This document shows, piece after piece, positions 1 through 9,000 of a stretch of DNA of 64,000 bases. Numbering within the stretch: position 1 is the first letter of the stretch; every line of letters begins with the position of its first letter. The notes beneath the pieces were generated by a model. The model worked only from the letters and a program-made list of their open reading frames with translations. It did no database searches and was not told where the DNA came from. Made by a program: the position numbers and the translations under genes. The DNA comes from Erwinia sp. S63. GTDB taxonomy: Bacteria > Pseudomonadota > Gammaproteobacteria > Enterobacterales > Enterobacteriaceae. The stretch spans positions 124,001 through 188,000 of the forward strand of contig NZ_JACVUP010000007.1 in NCBI RefSeq assembly GCF_016625195.1. The letters are read 5' to 3'.

Positions 1-1246
1 AGTGCTGCGTCCAGCCGAGCGCATACAGGAATGAGGTGGTGCGGTCGCGCGCGCTGGTTTCACCGATCAGCTCGCAGACGTGCAGGAAGTCCTCTTTCGG
101 CGTGCCGCAGATGCGTGACACCATTTCTGGCGTGTAGCGGCTGACGTGTTGCTTCAGCAGATTCCACACACAGCGTGGATGTTGCAGGCTGTCATCACGT
201 TTGGCAAAGCCGTCATCGCCCAGTTCATAGTTCCAGCTGGTTTTATCGTATTTGCGATTTTCGTCATCGTAGCCGCTGAACAGGCCCTCATCGAAATGAT
301 AATCCTCGCGCACAATCAGGCTGGCGTTGGTGTACGCCTGCACATATTCATGCTGGATTTTGTCATTTTGCAGCAGCCACAGCAGCACACCCGACAGGAA
401 AGCAATGTCGGTGCCGGAACGAATCGGCGTGTAAAAGTCTGCCACCGATGCCGTACGCGTGAAGCGCGGATCGATAACAATCAATTTGGCTTTATTGTGA
501 ATCTTGGCTTCCATCGCCCAGCGGAATCCCACAGGATGCGCTTCAGCGGCGTTGCCACCCATCACAACGATCAGATTGGCATTACGGATGTCGACCCAGT
601 GGTTGGTCATCGCACCGCGACCAAATGTTGGAGCAAGACTTGCTACCGTTGGTCCGTGTCAAACGCGTGCCTGGTTGTCGACCGCTAACATGCCGAGCGA
701 TCGGGTAAATTTCTGGGTTAAGTAGCCGGTTTCGTTGCTGGATGCGGAGGCACACAGCATGCCTGAAGACAGCCAGCGGTTGACGGTAACACCCGCGGCG
801 TTTTGCGCGATAAAGTTGGCGTCACGGTCGGCTTTCAGCAGTTTCGCGATACGGTCAAAGGCATCGTCCCAGCTGATGCGCTGCCATTTATCGGAGCCTG
901 GCGCGCGGTATTCGGGGTAGTGCAGGCGGCTTTCACTGTGGACAAAATCCAGCAGGCCAGCGCCTTTGGGGCACAATGCACCACGACTCACCGGATGATC
1001 CGGATCGCCTTCAATGTGAAAAATGGTCTCTTTGGCGTTTTTCGCGCCGTCACCGAGGCTGTACATTAACAAGCCACAGCCCACTGAGCAGTAGGTGCAG
1101 GTGTTACGGGTTTCGCGGGCACGCAGCAGCTTGTACTGTCGCGTTTCCGCCAGCGCCACCTCTGGCGTGAAGCCGAGGAGTGCTGCCGATGTCCCTGCCA
1201 TACCGCCAGCACAGATTTTGAAGAATTTTCTTCGGCTGACGTTCAT
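1..1246 (-). CDS. fdoG: Formate dehydrogenase-O major subunit, selenoprotein (partial, runs off the left edge)
   Basis: This is the N-terminal 415 residues of the molybdopterin catalytic subunit of the periplasm-facing, membrane-bound formate dehydrogenase, which oxidises formate and passes electrons to a quinone. A twin-arginine signal (SRRKFFK) opens the protein. The 4Fe-4S ligands are C50, C53, C57 and C92. Codon 196 is an in-frame TGA (659-661) after NQAR-V. The frame continues open beyond it as HGPTVA to the window edge, matching Sec196 of the E. coli FdnG/FdoG family. The ATG at 1246 is preferred over an upstream ATG because AAGGA lies just before it and the twin-arginine motif then sits at residues 4-10. 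Divergence from fdhD points to fdoG rather than fdnG. Confidence 0.95.
620..661 (-). promoter_or_regulatory. Bacterial SECIS element with UGA selenocysteine codon in fdoG
   Basis: The TGA at 659-661 is followed on the minus strand by a short hairpin, GGTAGCAA / TTGCTCC (positions 630-647), at the spacing expected of bacterial SECIS elements. From memory the sequence is close to that of E. coli fdnG. It directs SelB/tRNA-Sec decoding of UGA. Confidence 0.85.
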
Positions 1247-1507
1247 GGTTAATCCTTGAGTCGACATTGCTACAATTTGCCTGCGTCGTGCGTATTGTCG
1301 CTGCGTGGCCTGCGCCCATTCGTTCCCGTCGCTTGCTGGTGTAAGCTCCCGGCTTGAATGGGTTTACTGCCTTGCCACAATCCGCATGACGGGCAAAATT
1401 TTTTGTGATGCGTTGGGCCGAGGTTCACAATGACCCAACTAATAGTGTGAGAATAGCAGCGAAATAATACCACTGCTTTAATGTGGTTGTTGTCCGAGGC
1501 GAGCAAA

Positions 1508-2332
1508 GTGAAAGTTAAAGCACAGGAAAGTCATCAGAGTGTGAGTGAGATCTCAGGCGCAGTGCAGGCGCAGGTACGTCAGCGGCGTGATATCAGCACG
1601 GCGGAAACCGACTGGCTGGCACAAGAGGTGCCGATCGCGCTGGTGTATAACGGCATTTCCCATGTGGTGATGATGGCCACGCCCAACGATCTCGAGGCGT
1701 TTGCGCTCGGATTCTCGCTCTCGGAAGGCATCATCGATAAACCGGATGAGATCTTCGGCATGGATGTGGTGCCAGGCTGCAACGGCATTGAAGTGCAGAT
1801 CGAACTCTCCAGCCGCCGCTTTATGGCGCTGAAAGAGCAGCGCCGTGCCATGGCGGGCAGAACGGGCTGTGGCGTATGCGGCGTGGAACAACTCGACCAG
1901 ATTGGTAAGCCGCTGCAGCCGTTGCCGTTTACCCAAACCTTCGATCTGGCAAACCTCGATAGCGGGCTGGCGCAACTGCGCAATTACCAACCGATCGGCA
2001 ATCTCACCGGATGCACGCACGCGGCGGCATGGATGTCGCCGCAGGGGGAATTGCTCGGTGGCTGCGAAGACGTGGGCCGCCATGTGGCGCTGGATAAACT
2101 GCTGGGGCATCGTAGCCAGCAGCAGTGGCAGCAGGGCGCGGTGCTGGTCTCCAGTCGCGCCAGCTATGAGATGGTGCAAAAGTCCGCGATGTGCGGCGTG
2201 GAGATTTTATTTGCGGTATCCGCTGCGACCCAGCTCGCAGTTGAGGTCGCCGAGCGTTGTAATTTAACGCTGATAGGGTTTAGTAAGCCGGGACGCGCCA
2301 CGGTGTACAGTCATCCGCAGCGCCTGGTTTAA
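1508..2332 (+). CDS. fdhD: Formate dehydrogenase accessory sulfurtransferase FdhD
   Basis: FdhD transfers sulfur from IscS to the molybdenum cofactor of formate dehydrogenases, here presumably the divergently encoded FdoG. The protein has 274 residues when started at the GTG at 1508, which follows GAGG by 8 nt. That start places the catalytic CGVCG loop cysteines at C121 and C124, the same numbering as in E. coli, which supports GTG over the upstream ATG at 1481. The conserved C-terminal stretch [13 protein letters not shown] and the final GRATVY-HPQRL are present. The 23-bp gap to the next gene holds no clear terminator, so read-through into the ATPase/nuclease cassette is possible. Confidence 0.95.
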   Translation: MKVKAQESHQSVSEISGAVQAQVRQRRDISTAETDWLAQEVPIALVYNGISHVVMMATPNDLEAFALGFSLSEGIIDKPDEIFGMDVVPGCNGIEVQIELSSRRFMALKEQRRAMAGRTGCGVCGVEQLDQIGKPLQPLPFTQTFDLANLDSGLAQLRNYQPIGNLTGCTHAAAWMSPQGELLGGCEDVGRHVALDKLLGHRSQQQWQQGAVLVSSRASYEMVQKSAMCGVEILFAVSAATQLAVEVAERCNLTLIGFSKPGRATVYSHPQRLV

Positions 2333-2355
2333 CCTCACCACAAGGATGTGATGCA

Positions 2356-3699
2356 ATGCGACAGACTCATCGTATTGAAAGCCTGACCCTGAAAGGCATT
2401 GGTGTATTTGAAAATACCCATTTTGATTTTCCACCTGCTGAAAGCGCACAGCGTGATGTCGGTAAAGCTGAGATCCATATTTTTACTGGCCCCAATGGGT
2501 GCGGGAAAAGCACGGTGCTATATGCGTTAGCGGCAATTTTTGACTCTCAAACTGTCTATCCATTAATAAAAAATAGGTTTGTGAGTGACAGTAGCTACGT
2601 GGGCTTTAACTTCGCTTCAGGCAACGGCTTTTACGCTCTGGGAGAACTGGGCGAACAAAAAGGTGAATACGCCTTAATCTCAGGCGCTGGCGGGTTGAGA
2701 TATTATGGTGATGAAAATTTCAGAACGTCGACTGAACGCTATTCACGTCACTACGATAAATTCGCTAAGGTTAATAAAGACCCATTTCCCTACGCTGCCT
2801 TTGCCTATTCTGGCAGTCGAAGCGTTCAGGGGCAGTTCAGAGTCAATGCTATCGTTGATATTAACGATTCACCGTTTGATAAAGCATTGTCATTTGAAAA
2901 AACCTGTCGGGCATCGTTGCTGGCACAATGGATTGCCAATAACATTACCAAGGCTGCTTTATCGAAGCTGGATAACTCAACTGAAGAAGTAAAACGTTAC
3001 CAATTTGCACTGCACAAGATCGCCGACTTTATTTTTGAAATTTGTGAAGTTTCCATTGAGTTTAAGTTGCAGCGTCATCCTTTAGCAGTGGCATTCCTGC
3101 TGGATGGCTGCGAGATTTCCTTTGATTTGCTACCGGAAGGATTGAAATCCATCATTCACTGGGTAGCAGACCTTGCTCTACGACTGGAAGATATTCCCTT
3201 TACTCAGAAGCGAGAGATTTTCTCCCAACCGATTATTCTCTTCCTTGATGAAGTCGATATTCATCTGCATCCAAAATGGCAGCGTCGGATATTACCTGCG
3301 ATACAAAAGCTTCTGCCGAATGCGCAGGTGTTTGTCTCTACCCATTCCCCGTTTGTTGTCGGCTCACTGGACGATGCGTGGGTATATCGACTGCCTGATC
3401 CTCAGCGTCATATTCTTCGTGATGCTTCAGTGCCTGAAGAGATCGTGCCCACCGAATCAGGGGCAGGAAAAAGCATTCAGCTTATTCTGGAAGAGGTGTT
3501 TGATGTGGGTGAGCGCTTTGATATTGAGACTGAAAAATTACTCACGTCATTTAAGCTCGTACGTAATGATTATTTGCAAAATCCTAAAGATGATACCGCA
3601 CTGATGTCATTAGCGGACAGGCTGCGCGCTCGCGGTGAAGAGTTAGAAATGATTATTGAAATGGAGTTGCGGCAGATCGCACGTCGTTTAAGCAAATAA
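2356..3699 (+). CDS. ptuA: AAA ATPase, PtuA-like component of a Septu-type defence pair
   Basis: A 447-residue SMC/ABC-like AAA ATPase. Walker A is GPNGCGKST at residues 45-53 (K51). Walker B is ILFLDEVD with D298-E299, followed by HLHP. A switch histidine lies in STHSPF (H330). The insert between the two halves is typical of RecF/OLD-like ATPases. The neighbour 12 bp downstream is a small HNH nuclease. ATPase plus HNH is the Septu architecture (PtuA/PtuB), also found as the effector pair of some retrons, but no reverse transcriptase is present here. In Septu the ATPase is thought to control the nuclease in response to phage infection. The gene is visibly AT-richer than fdhD before it, which suggests acquisition. 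The family link is from motifs and context, so the symbol is tentative. Confidence 0.75.
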   Translation: MRQTHRIESLTLKGIGVFENTHFDFPPAESAQRDVGKAEIHIFTGPNGCGKSTVLYALAAIFDSQTVYPLIKNRFVSDSSYVGFNFASGNGFYALGELGEQKGEYALISGAGGLRYYGDENFRTSTERYSRHYDKFAKVNKDPFPYAAFAYSGSRSVQGQFRVNAIVDINDSPFDKALSFEKTCRASLLAQWIANNITKAALSKLDNSTEEVKRYQFALHKIADFIFEICEVSIEFKLQRHPLAVAFLLDGCEISFDLLPEGLKSIIHWVADLALRLEDIPFTQKREIFSQPIILFLDEVDIHLHPKWQRRILPAIQKLLPNAQVFVSTHSPFVVGSLDDAWVYRLPDPQRHILRDASVPEEIVPTESGAGKSIQLILEEVFDVGERFDIETEKLLTSFKLVRNDYLQNPKDDTALMSLADRLRARGEELEMIIEMELRQIARRLSK

Positions 3700-3711
3700 G
3701 AGGAACATGGA

Positions 3712-4296
3712 ATGTTCAAATTACAACGCGGATCCTGGCCCTGCTGTCTGGAAGAGCATCATCAAGATTGGACTGCGCGGTATATTATTGCGCGCAGTCA
3801 AAACCCTGCGGCTCGATTTCGCTGGTTTTCCGAGGCTTGTTATCAAGCGGTGCGCACGGCATTGTTAGAGATGACGCAGCATCATTGTGCATTTTGTGAT
3901 GGATTTATTGGCAGTGAAAGCCGTGAAACGCTGGAGCATTTCAAGCCGAAAAGTCAGTTCCCTGTATCGGCATTTGATTGGGGCAATTTATTTCCCTGCT
4001 GTGATATGTGCCAAAGCCAGAAGCGTGAGAAGTATCATGCAGCATTAATCAAACCCGATCTATCCAACTATAATTTTGACGACTATTTTATCTGTAATTT
4101 CGATAATGGAGAAGTCGCGGTCGCACCCGATCGTTTGGCCGAAAATCAGTATGCTGCTTCGATAACGCTGGAAACTTACGGTTTAAACTTGCCCATGCGT
4201 AAGAAAGAGCGCTTACGTCAACTGCGTATCTGGCATGCAATGGGCAATCGCGCTGAACTCAACGAATTCGCCTATCGCTATTTTCTCAGCAGCTAG
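3712..4296 (+). CDS. ptuB: HNH endonuclease, PtuB-like component of a Septu-type defence pair
   Basis: A 194-residue protein with a zinc-binding HNH fold. A first CxxC is at C59/C62, the catalytic region ETLEHF-PK has H76, N92 lies in WGNLFPCC, and a second CxxC is at C97/C100 followed by SQK. The N-terminal R-PCC--W arrangement resembles the TIGR02646 family that includes PtuB. It is probably co-transcribed with the ATPase (12-bp gap, AAGAGGAACATGG before the start) and would be the DNA- or RNA-cleaving effector. Its stop overlaps the stop of the convergent deoR-type gene within a shared CTAG, so the cassette fits tightly between fdhD and that gene. A restriction-type HNH enzyme outside Septu is the main alternative. 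Confidence 0.75.
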   Translation: MFKLQRGSWPCCLEEHHQDWTARYIIARSQNPAARFRWFSEACYQAVRTALLEMTQHHCAFCDGFIGSESRETLEHFKPKSQFPVSAFDWGNLFPCCDMCQSQKREKYHAALIKPDLSNYNFDDYFICNFDNGEVAVAPDRLAENQYAASITLETYGLNLPMRKKERLRQLRIWHAMGNRAELNEFAYRYFLSS

Positions 4297-5069
4297 ACCA
4301 CCTGCACCTGCGGCAGCACCTGCTGGAGCGCGGCTAATGCGCCCGCTTTGGCAGGGCCGCCGTCGCAAATCAGCAAATCCACCTCTCCAATCGGCGCGTA
4401 CACCGTGCGGCTGATCACCCCTAGCTTGCTGTGATCTGCCAGTAAGAAGGTGCGCGCAGCCTGCTGCACCATGGCGCGGGCAATCGCCGCTTCATGAGGA
4501 TGGAAACTGCTGGCGCCGTTTTTGGCATCAATGCCGACTGGCGACAGCAGCGCGACGTCGGCGCGATAGCGGCAAATCTCGCCAACCGTGATTTCACCGC
4601 GCGTCTGCTGCGCACCTGCCATCATCATCCCGCCGAGCAAAATCACCTGATTGTTCAGTGTTTCATGTTCTTCGGCGGCGCTCAGCGCCAGCGCAGCCTG
4701 CAAGCTGTTGGTGATAATGGTCAGGCCGGACATGCTGCGCAGCTGTTCCGCCAGCATGGTGGTGGTGGTGCCAGCATCGAGAAACAGCGTCTGTCCCGGC
4801 TGCAAATGCTGTGCGGCCGCCACGGCAATCGCGCGTTTCTCTTTTGCCTGGGCACTGCGCCGCACCTGTAACGGCGGCTCCGGTTGGCTATCCACCGCTA
4901 CCAAACCGCCGTGTACCCGTCGTGCTAGTCCTTGCGCTTCCAGTTCAATAATGTCGCGCCGCGCTGTTTCCCGCGAAATACCCAGCTCATTGATAATGCG
5001 CTCGGTGCTGACCTGATGCTGCGTGGTCAGCAGGGCTCGAATGCGGTGTAAGCGGGTTTCCTGCAGCAT
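4293..5069 (-). CDS. DeoR/GlpR-family transcriptional regulator
   Basis: A 258-residue regulator. An N-terminal DeoR winged helix-turn-helix (residues about 5-57, STERIINELGISRETARRD) is followed by the DeoRC sugar-phosphate sensor domain with the DAGTTT loop and LLSPVGID. It is divergent from the class III aminotransferase gene. The 172-bp spacer carries 10-bp-phased TGTATTTGG repeats that could be its operator. Members usually repress neighbouring catabolic genes and respond to phosphorylated sugars, but the effector here is unknown. Confidence 0.85.
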   Translation of the reverse strand: MLQETRLHRIRALLTTQHQVSTERIINELGISRETARRDIIELEAQGLARRVHGGLVAVDSQPEPPLQVRRSAQAKEKRAIAVAAAQHLQPGQTLFLDAGTTTTMLAEQLRSMSGLTIITNSLQAALALSAAEEHETLNNQVILLGGMMMAGAQQTRGEITVGEICRYRADVALLSPVGIDAKNGASSFHPHEAAIARAMVQQAARTFLLADHSKLGVISRTVYAPIGEVDLLICDGGPAKAGALAALQQVLPQVQVV

Positions 5070-5132
5070 GACTTTTCCCTGTAGCGTAATAATCTGGGCC
5101 TAAGCTTACCTGAGTGTCATCACGGCGTCATG

Positions 5133-5168
5133 TGTATTTGGTTGTATTTGGGTATTTTGTTGCATTTG
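5133..5168. promoter_or_regulatory. Candidate DeoR-family operator: phased direct repeats
   Basis: TGTATTTGG occurs at 5133 and 5143. TATTTTG follows at 5153 and TGCATTTG at 5161, giving near-10-bp phasing on one DNA face. The array sits between the divergent deoR-type and aminotransferase genes, as expected of DeoR-family direct-repeat operators. Assignment to this regulator is inferred. Confidence 0.5.
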
Positions 5169-5187
5169 TCTTTAAAGCAGGCATGAT

Positions 5188-5203
5188 AGTGACAACGGTC
5201 ACA
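5188..5203. promoter_or_regulatory. Candidate CRP site upstream of the aminotransferase
   Basis: AGTGA-CAACGG-TCACA matches TGTGA-N6-TCACA at 9 of 10 core positions, 39 bp before the aminotransferase start. The position near the start fits either activation or a dual role with the adjacent repeats. Confidence 0.45.
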
Positions 5204-5241
5204 CATCATGCACCCCTTTCACCTTCGCAACGGGAGTTACC

Positions 5242-6582
5242 ATGGCTACACGTTCCACCATCATGGACACCAACAGTTTTCGTGCTGAGCACGCCGACGG
5301 TCTGGATGCGGCAACCCGCCAGCTAACAGACAAGCGCAGCAAAGTGTTGGGCGAGTCATATCGCCTGTTTTATCGTAAGCCGGTGCATCTGGTGCGCGGT
5401 GAAGGGCAGTATCTGTGGGACGCCGCAGGTAACAAATATCTCGACGTGTACAACAACGTGGCCAGCATTGGTCACTGCCATCCGGCGGTGATCGAAGCGG
5501 TGAATCAGCAGATGAAAATGCTGAACACCCACACCCGTTATCTGCACGAACGCATTCTCGATTACACCGAAGAGCTGCTGGCAACCACGCCCGATGCTAT
5601 CGACCGTGCCATGTATATGTGCACTGGTTCGGAAGCGAACGATTTGGCGATCCGCGTGGCGCGTGCCTTCAGCGGCGGTACCGGGATTATTGTGTCGCAG
5701 GAGGCCTATCACGGCACCAGCGATCTCACTTCCGGCGTCTCTCCAGCATTGGGCAGCGGTCAGCCACTGGCCGCCACCACACGCCTGGTTTCGCCGCCCG
5801 ATGCCTACCGCGTCAACGCACCGGATCTCGGCGAGTGGTTTGCCAACGAAATCCAGAAACAGATCGATGACATGAAAGCGCACGGCATTAAATTTGCTGG
5901 CTTCCTCGCGGATTCGATCTTCTCTTCCGATGGTGTGTTACCGAATCCGCGCGGTTTCCTGCAGAAAGCGGTGGATGTGGTGCACGCTAATGGCGGTATC
6001 TTCATCGCCGATGAAGTGCAGCCTGGCTTCGGTCGTACCGGCGATGCATTCTGGGGCTTCGCCCGTCACGGCGTGCTGCCGGATGTGGTGACCACTGGTA
6101 AGCCGATGGGTAACGGCATTCCGGTTTCCGGCCTGCTGGCGAAGAGCGATGTGCTTGCGGCGTTTAGTGACGATATCCCTTACTTCAACACCTTTGGCGG
6201 TAACCCGGTTGCCATGGCGGCGGCGCAGGCGGTATTGACGGTGATTAAAGAAGAGGGCTTGCAGGAGCACAGCCGCGTGGTGGGTGCCAAACTGCTCGCC
6301 GAGTTGCAGAAGCTGATGGATCGCCATGAAAGTATTGGCGATGTGCGCGGAGCGGGGCTGTTTATCGGCTTCGAACTGGTGCAGGACCGCACCAGCAAAA
6401 CGCCGGATAAAGCGCTGGCGCTGGATCTTACCGAGAAGCTGCGCGATCACCGTGTGCTGACGTCAGTGGCCGGACCGTATGGCAACGTACTGAAGCTGCG
6501 TCCGCCGTTGGCGTTCCAGGAATCGGATATTGATTGGCTGGTGGGTGCGCTGGACAAGTCACTGACCGAGCTGGGTCGGTAA
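5242..6582 (+). CDS. Class III pyridoxal-phosphate aminotransferase, substrate unknown
   Basis: A 446-residue PLP enzyme of the AGXT2/GabT/ornithine aminotransferase class. Visible features are the cofactor-binding TGSEANDLAIR, the IADEVQPGFGRTG block, and the Schiff-base lysine K287 in TTGKPMGNG. The ATG at 5242 follows GGGAG by about 6 nt. The gene stands alone, divergent from the DeoR-type regulator, with a hairpin after it (6623-6647). The family transfers omega-amino groups from amines or beta-/gamma-amino acids, and some relatives are phospho-lyases acting on ethanolamine-phosphate-like substrates. Nothing here fixes the substrate. Confidence 0.85.
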   Translation: MATRSTIMDTNSFRAEHADGLDAATRQLTDKRSKVLGESYRLFYRKPVHLVRGEGQYLWDAAGNKYLDVYNNVASIGHCHPAVIEAVNQQMKMLNTHTRYLHERILDYTEELLATTPDAIDRAMYMCTGSEANDLAIRVARAFSGGTGIIVSQEAYHGTSDLTSGVSPALGSGQPLAATTRLVSPPDAYRVNAPDLGEWFANEIQKQIDDMKAHGIKFAGFLADSIFSSDGVLPNPRGFLQKAVDVVHANGGIFIADEVQPGFGRTGDAFWGFARHGVLPDVVTTGKPMGNGIPVSGLLAKSDVLAAFSDDIPYFNTFGGNPVAMAAAQAVLTVIKEEGLQEHSRVVGAKLLAELQKLMDRHESIGDVRGAGLFIGFELVQDRTSKTPDKALALDLTEKLRDHRVLTSVAGPYGNVLKLRPPLAFQESDIDWLVGALDKSLTELGR

Positions 6583-6622
6583 AAGGCTAAGGTTGCCCCA
6601 AAGCAGTATCAGGAAGATGAAG

Positions 6623-6647
6623 CGGGTCGCCATTACTGGCGACCCGG
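6623..6647. terminator. Hairpin between convergent aminotransferase and epimerase genes
   Basis: GGGTCGCC (6624-6631) pairs with GGCGACCC (6638-6645) around a 6-nt loop in the 108-bp convergent gap. There is no strong T-run on either side, so it may act as a weak bidirectional terminator. Confidence 0.5.
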
Positions 6648-6690
6648 CAGATTTCTCGTCGGGTGTGCATTGATGCGCACCTGGAAAGGG

Positions 6691-7371
6691 TTACGCGGCT
6701 GCCGTTTCCTCGGCAAAAATGCTTTCCATCTTCTGCCACGCCTGCGCCACATCGTCATCCAGATTGAACAAACCTGAAGTACCAACGATAAACACATCCA
6801 CACCAGAAGCAGCAATCTGCTTAAAGGTGCGTGCATTGCAGGAACCATCAATCTCGGTCAGATAGTGATAACCGTGCTCTTCGCGCATAGCAATCAGCTG
6901 GCGAATCTTGTTCAGCGTTTCCGGAATAAATTTCTGCCCTGCAAAACCTGGGTCCACCGACATCACCGTAACCTTATCCAGCAGATGTGCATATTCACGG
7001 ATGTTCTCGGCAGGTGTTGCCGGGTTCAATACCACGCCACAGCGACGGCCCGCTTCTTTGATTTGAGTCAGCAGGCGGAATATTTTGTTATTCGCGGTTT
7101 CGGGATGGAAGCTAATAATATCCGCCCCCGCTTCAATGCACATCGGAATAATATCTTCCGGGTGATTGACCATTAAATGCACATCAATTGGCACATCGGT
7201 AATCTTACGCAGGTTCTCAATAAAGAACGGCGATAACGTAATGTTTTTAACGTAGCTGCCATCCATAATATCGACATGATAAAAAGCCGCAGTACTGTTC
7301 ATCGCTTCGATCTGTTCACGAAAGCGGGTGAGGTCCATACACATTAATGACGGTGAAAATTGAGCGTTCAT
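6691..7371 (-). CDS. Ribulose-phosphate/allulose-6-phosphate 3-epimerase family enzyme (AlsE-like)
   Basis: A 226-residue TIM-barrel epimerase. SPSLMCMDL at the N-terminus, the metal-binding YHVDIMDG, the HLMV block, MSVDPGFAGQ and the C-terminal DGSCN / VGTSGLF phosphate-binding segment are very close to E. coli AlsE, more so than to Rpe. It is the last gene of the leftward PTS operon (52 bp after the EIIC gene). It would interconvert a phosphoketose delivered by the transporter, such as allulose 6-phosphate to fructose 6-phosphate. The operon differs from E. coli als, which uses an ABC importer, so the true sugar is not known. Confidence 0.85.
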   Translation of the reverse strand: MNAQFSPSLMCMDLTRFREQIEAMNSTAAFYHVDIMDGSYVKNITLSPFFIENLRKITDVPIDVHLMVNHPEDIIPMCIEAGADIISFHPETANNKIFRLLTQIKEAGRRCGVVLNPATPAENIREYAHLLDKVTVMSVDPGFAGQKFIPETLNKIRQLIAMREEHGYHYLTEIDGSCNARTFKQIAASGVDVFIVGTSGLFNLDDDVAQAWQKMESIFAEETAAA

Positions 7372-7422
7372 GGTTTATTTCCTCATTACATAAACAGCGC
7401 CCGCAGGCGCTGTGTTATGACA

Positions 7423-8685
7423 TCAATGGAAGAACGAAATAATGTGGCCGAGTACGATGCCGACAATACCGAAGTCCGCGTCGCCGAAGGTGGTCGAGGC
7501 AAAGCCGAGGTCGCCCATTAGCGGCAGCAGGATGGCAGGCAGGAAGGAGATCAGCAGCCCTTGTACAAAGGAGCCGACCACTGCGCCGCGACGTCCGCCG
7601 GTAATATTGCCGTACACGCCAGCAGTGGCACCACAGAAGAAGTGGGGCACCAGGCCAGGAACAATCACGCTCAGACCAAACAATGGGCACAGGAACATGC
7701 TGATCAGACCGGCGGAGAAACTGCACAGGAAGCCGATGATCACCGCATTGGGTGCGAACGGGAACACGGTTGGGCAGTCCAGCGCTGGTTTGGCGTTCGG
7801 CACTAACTTATCCGCGATGCCTTTGAAGGCGGGCACGATCTCGGCAATCACCATACGCACACCGGCGAGGATGATATAGACGCCTGCCGCAAAGGTGATG
7901 GACTGAATAATCGCGAACACGATGAAGTTCTGACCGCCGCTCACCTGGCTTTCGGTAAACTCTTTACCCGCCACCAACACCAGCGCGATAAACAGAATCA
8001 TCATGGTCAACGAAATCGCCACCGATGAGTCACGCAGGAAGTTAAGGGTTTTCGGGACCTTCAACTCTTCGGTGGATGGACTGCCTTTGCCCACCGCTTT
8101 ACCGACCAACGCAGACAGCAGATAACCGGTTGAGCCGAAATGACCGAGCGCCAAATCGTCCGAATTGGTGATTTTACGCGTGAACGGCTGCAGAATCGCC
8201 GGGCACACCACCATCATTGTGCCGAGAATCAGTGAACCGATTAGCACCAGCCAGAAGCCATGCACACCGCCCACGGACAGAATCACCGCCAGCATCGCCG
8301 ACATATACAGCGTGTGGTGGCCAGTCAGGAAGATGTACTTCAGCGGGGTGATACGCGCCAGCAGAATGTTCACCAGCATACCGAACACCATGATCATCGC
8401 GGTTTCAGTGCCGTAGCTTTTCTGCGCCAGCGCTGCCATCGCATCGGTATTCGGCACCACACCCTGAATATTGAATGAGTGCTCAAACAGCTGGCTGAAA
8501 ATGGTCAGTGTCGCCGCAATCAGGTTGGCCCCGGCGATAAGAATCACAAAACCCATGATGGTTTTCAGCGTACCGGAAATCACATCCGACACCGGTTTCT
8601 TTTGCAGTAATAAACCAATCAGGGAAAAAAGGCCGACAAGTATTGCGGGTGTTCCAAGAACATCCTTGATGATAAATTGCAGCAT
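7423..8685 (-). CDS. PTS EIIC permease, ascorbate/UlaA type
   Basis: A 420-residue, strongly hydrophobic PTS membrane subunit with about ten membrane segments. Family marks shared with UlaA are GTLKTIMGFVILIAG, the PLKYIFLTGHH segment, AEIVPAFKGI--KLVPNA-PALDCPTVFPFAPNAV and the ATAGVYGN-GG stretch. It is slightly shorter than E. coli UlaA. It would form the transport channel with the EIIB and EIIA proteins encoded just upstream. The downstream gene is an epimerase rather than an ascorbate-6-phosphate lactonase, which suggests a hexose or pentose substrate rather than ascorbate. Confidence 0.9.
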   Translation of the reverse strand: MLQFIIKDVLGTPAILVGLFSLIGLLLQKKPVSDVISGTLKTIMGFVILIAGANLIAATLTIFSQLFEHSFNIQGVVPNTDAMAALAQKSYGTETAMIMVFGMLVNILLARITPLKYIFLTGHHTLYMSAMLAVILSVGGVHGFWLVLIGSLILGTMMVVCPAILQPFTRKITNSDDLALGHFGSTGYLLSALVGKAVGKGSPSTEELKVPKTLNFLRDSSVAISLTMMILFIALVLVAGKEFTESQVSGGQNFIVFAIIQSITFAAGVYIILAGVRMVIAEIVPAFKGIADKLVPNAKPALDCPTVFPFAPNAVIIGFLCSFSAGLISMFLCPLFGLSVIVPGLVPHFFCGATAGVYGNITGGRRGAVVGSFVQGLLISFLPAILLPLMGDLGFASTTFGDADFGIVGIVLGHIISFFH

Positions 8686-8714
8686 AATTACTCCATGTGA
8701 GTAAAATCGGGCTA

Positions 8715-8981
8715 TTACAGATTTTCCGCCAGGATTTCTTTGATTTTGGCGTTATCTAATAAATTCGTCAGACCGAATACCTGTGCGCTGTGCCCGGATA
8801 ACTGATCGGCAATATCTTTGGCGCTGATAATAAGGTCGGCCTGCTCAGATTTCGCCGTGGTTAAATCGGTATGGCCTACTTCGGCTTCTTTACCTAATTC
8901 CGCCACGATTTTCTTCACGTTCATTTCCACAATAAAGCTGCTGCCTAAACCATTTCCACACACGATTAATACTTTTTTCAT
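8715..8981 (-). CDS. PTS EIIB subunit, ascorbate/lactose-type small protein
   Basis: An 88-residue cytoplasmic EIIB. The phosphorylated cysteine is C8 in the P-loop VCGNGLGSSF. The start at MKKVLIVCG (8981) is chosen over an upstream ATG at 9023 because it matches the family start. The gene lies 19 bp after EIIA and 29 bp before EIIC. It relays phosphate from EIIA to the incoming sugar. Confidence 0.9.
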   Translation of the reverse strand: MKKVLIVCGNGLGSSFIVEMNVKKIVAELGKEAEVGHTDLTTAKSEQADLIISAKDIADQLSGHSAQVFGLTNLLDNAKIKEILAENL

Positions 8982-9000
8982 AATAGGGTTCTCTGGTGAT

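Noticed and set aside
659-661. Nonsense mutation making fdoG a pseudogene
   Set aside because: The codon is at the conserved selenocysteine position and a SECIS hairpin follows. The frame stays open after it.
2356-4296. Retron (RT plus PtuAB effectors)
   Set aside because: No reverse transcriptase or msr/msd region fits between fdhD and the ATPase gene.
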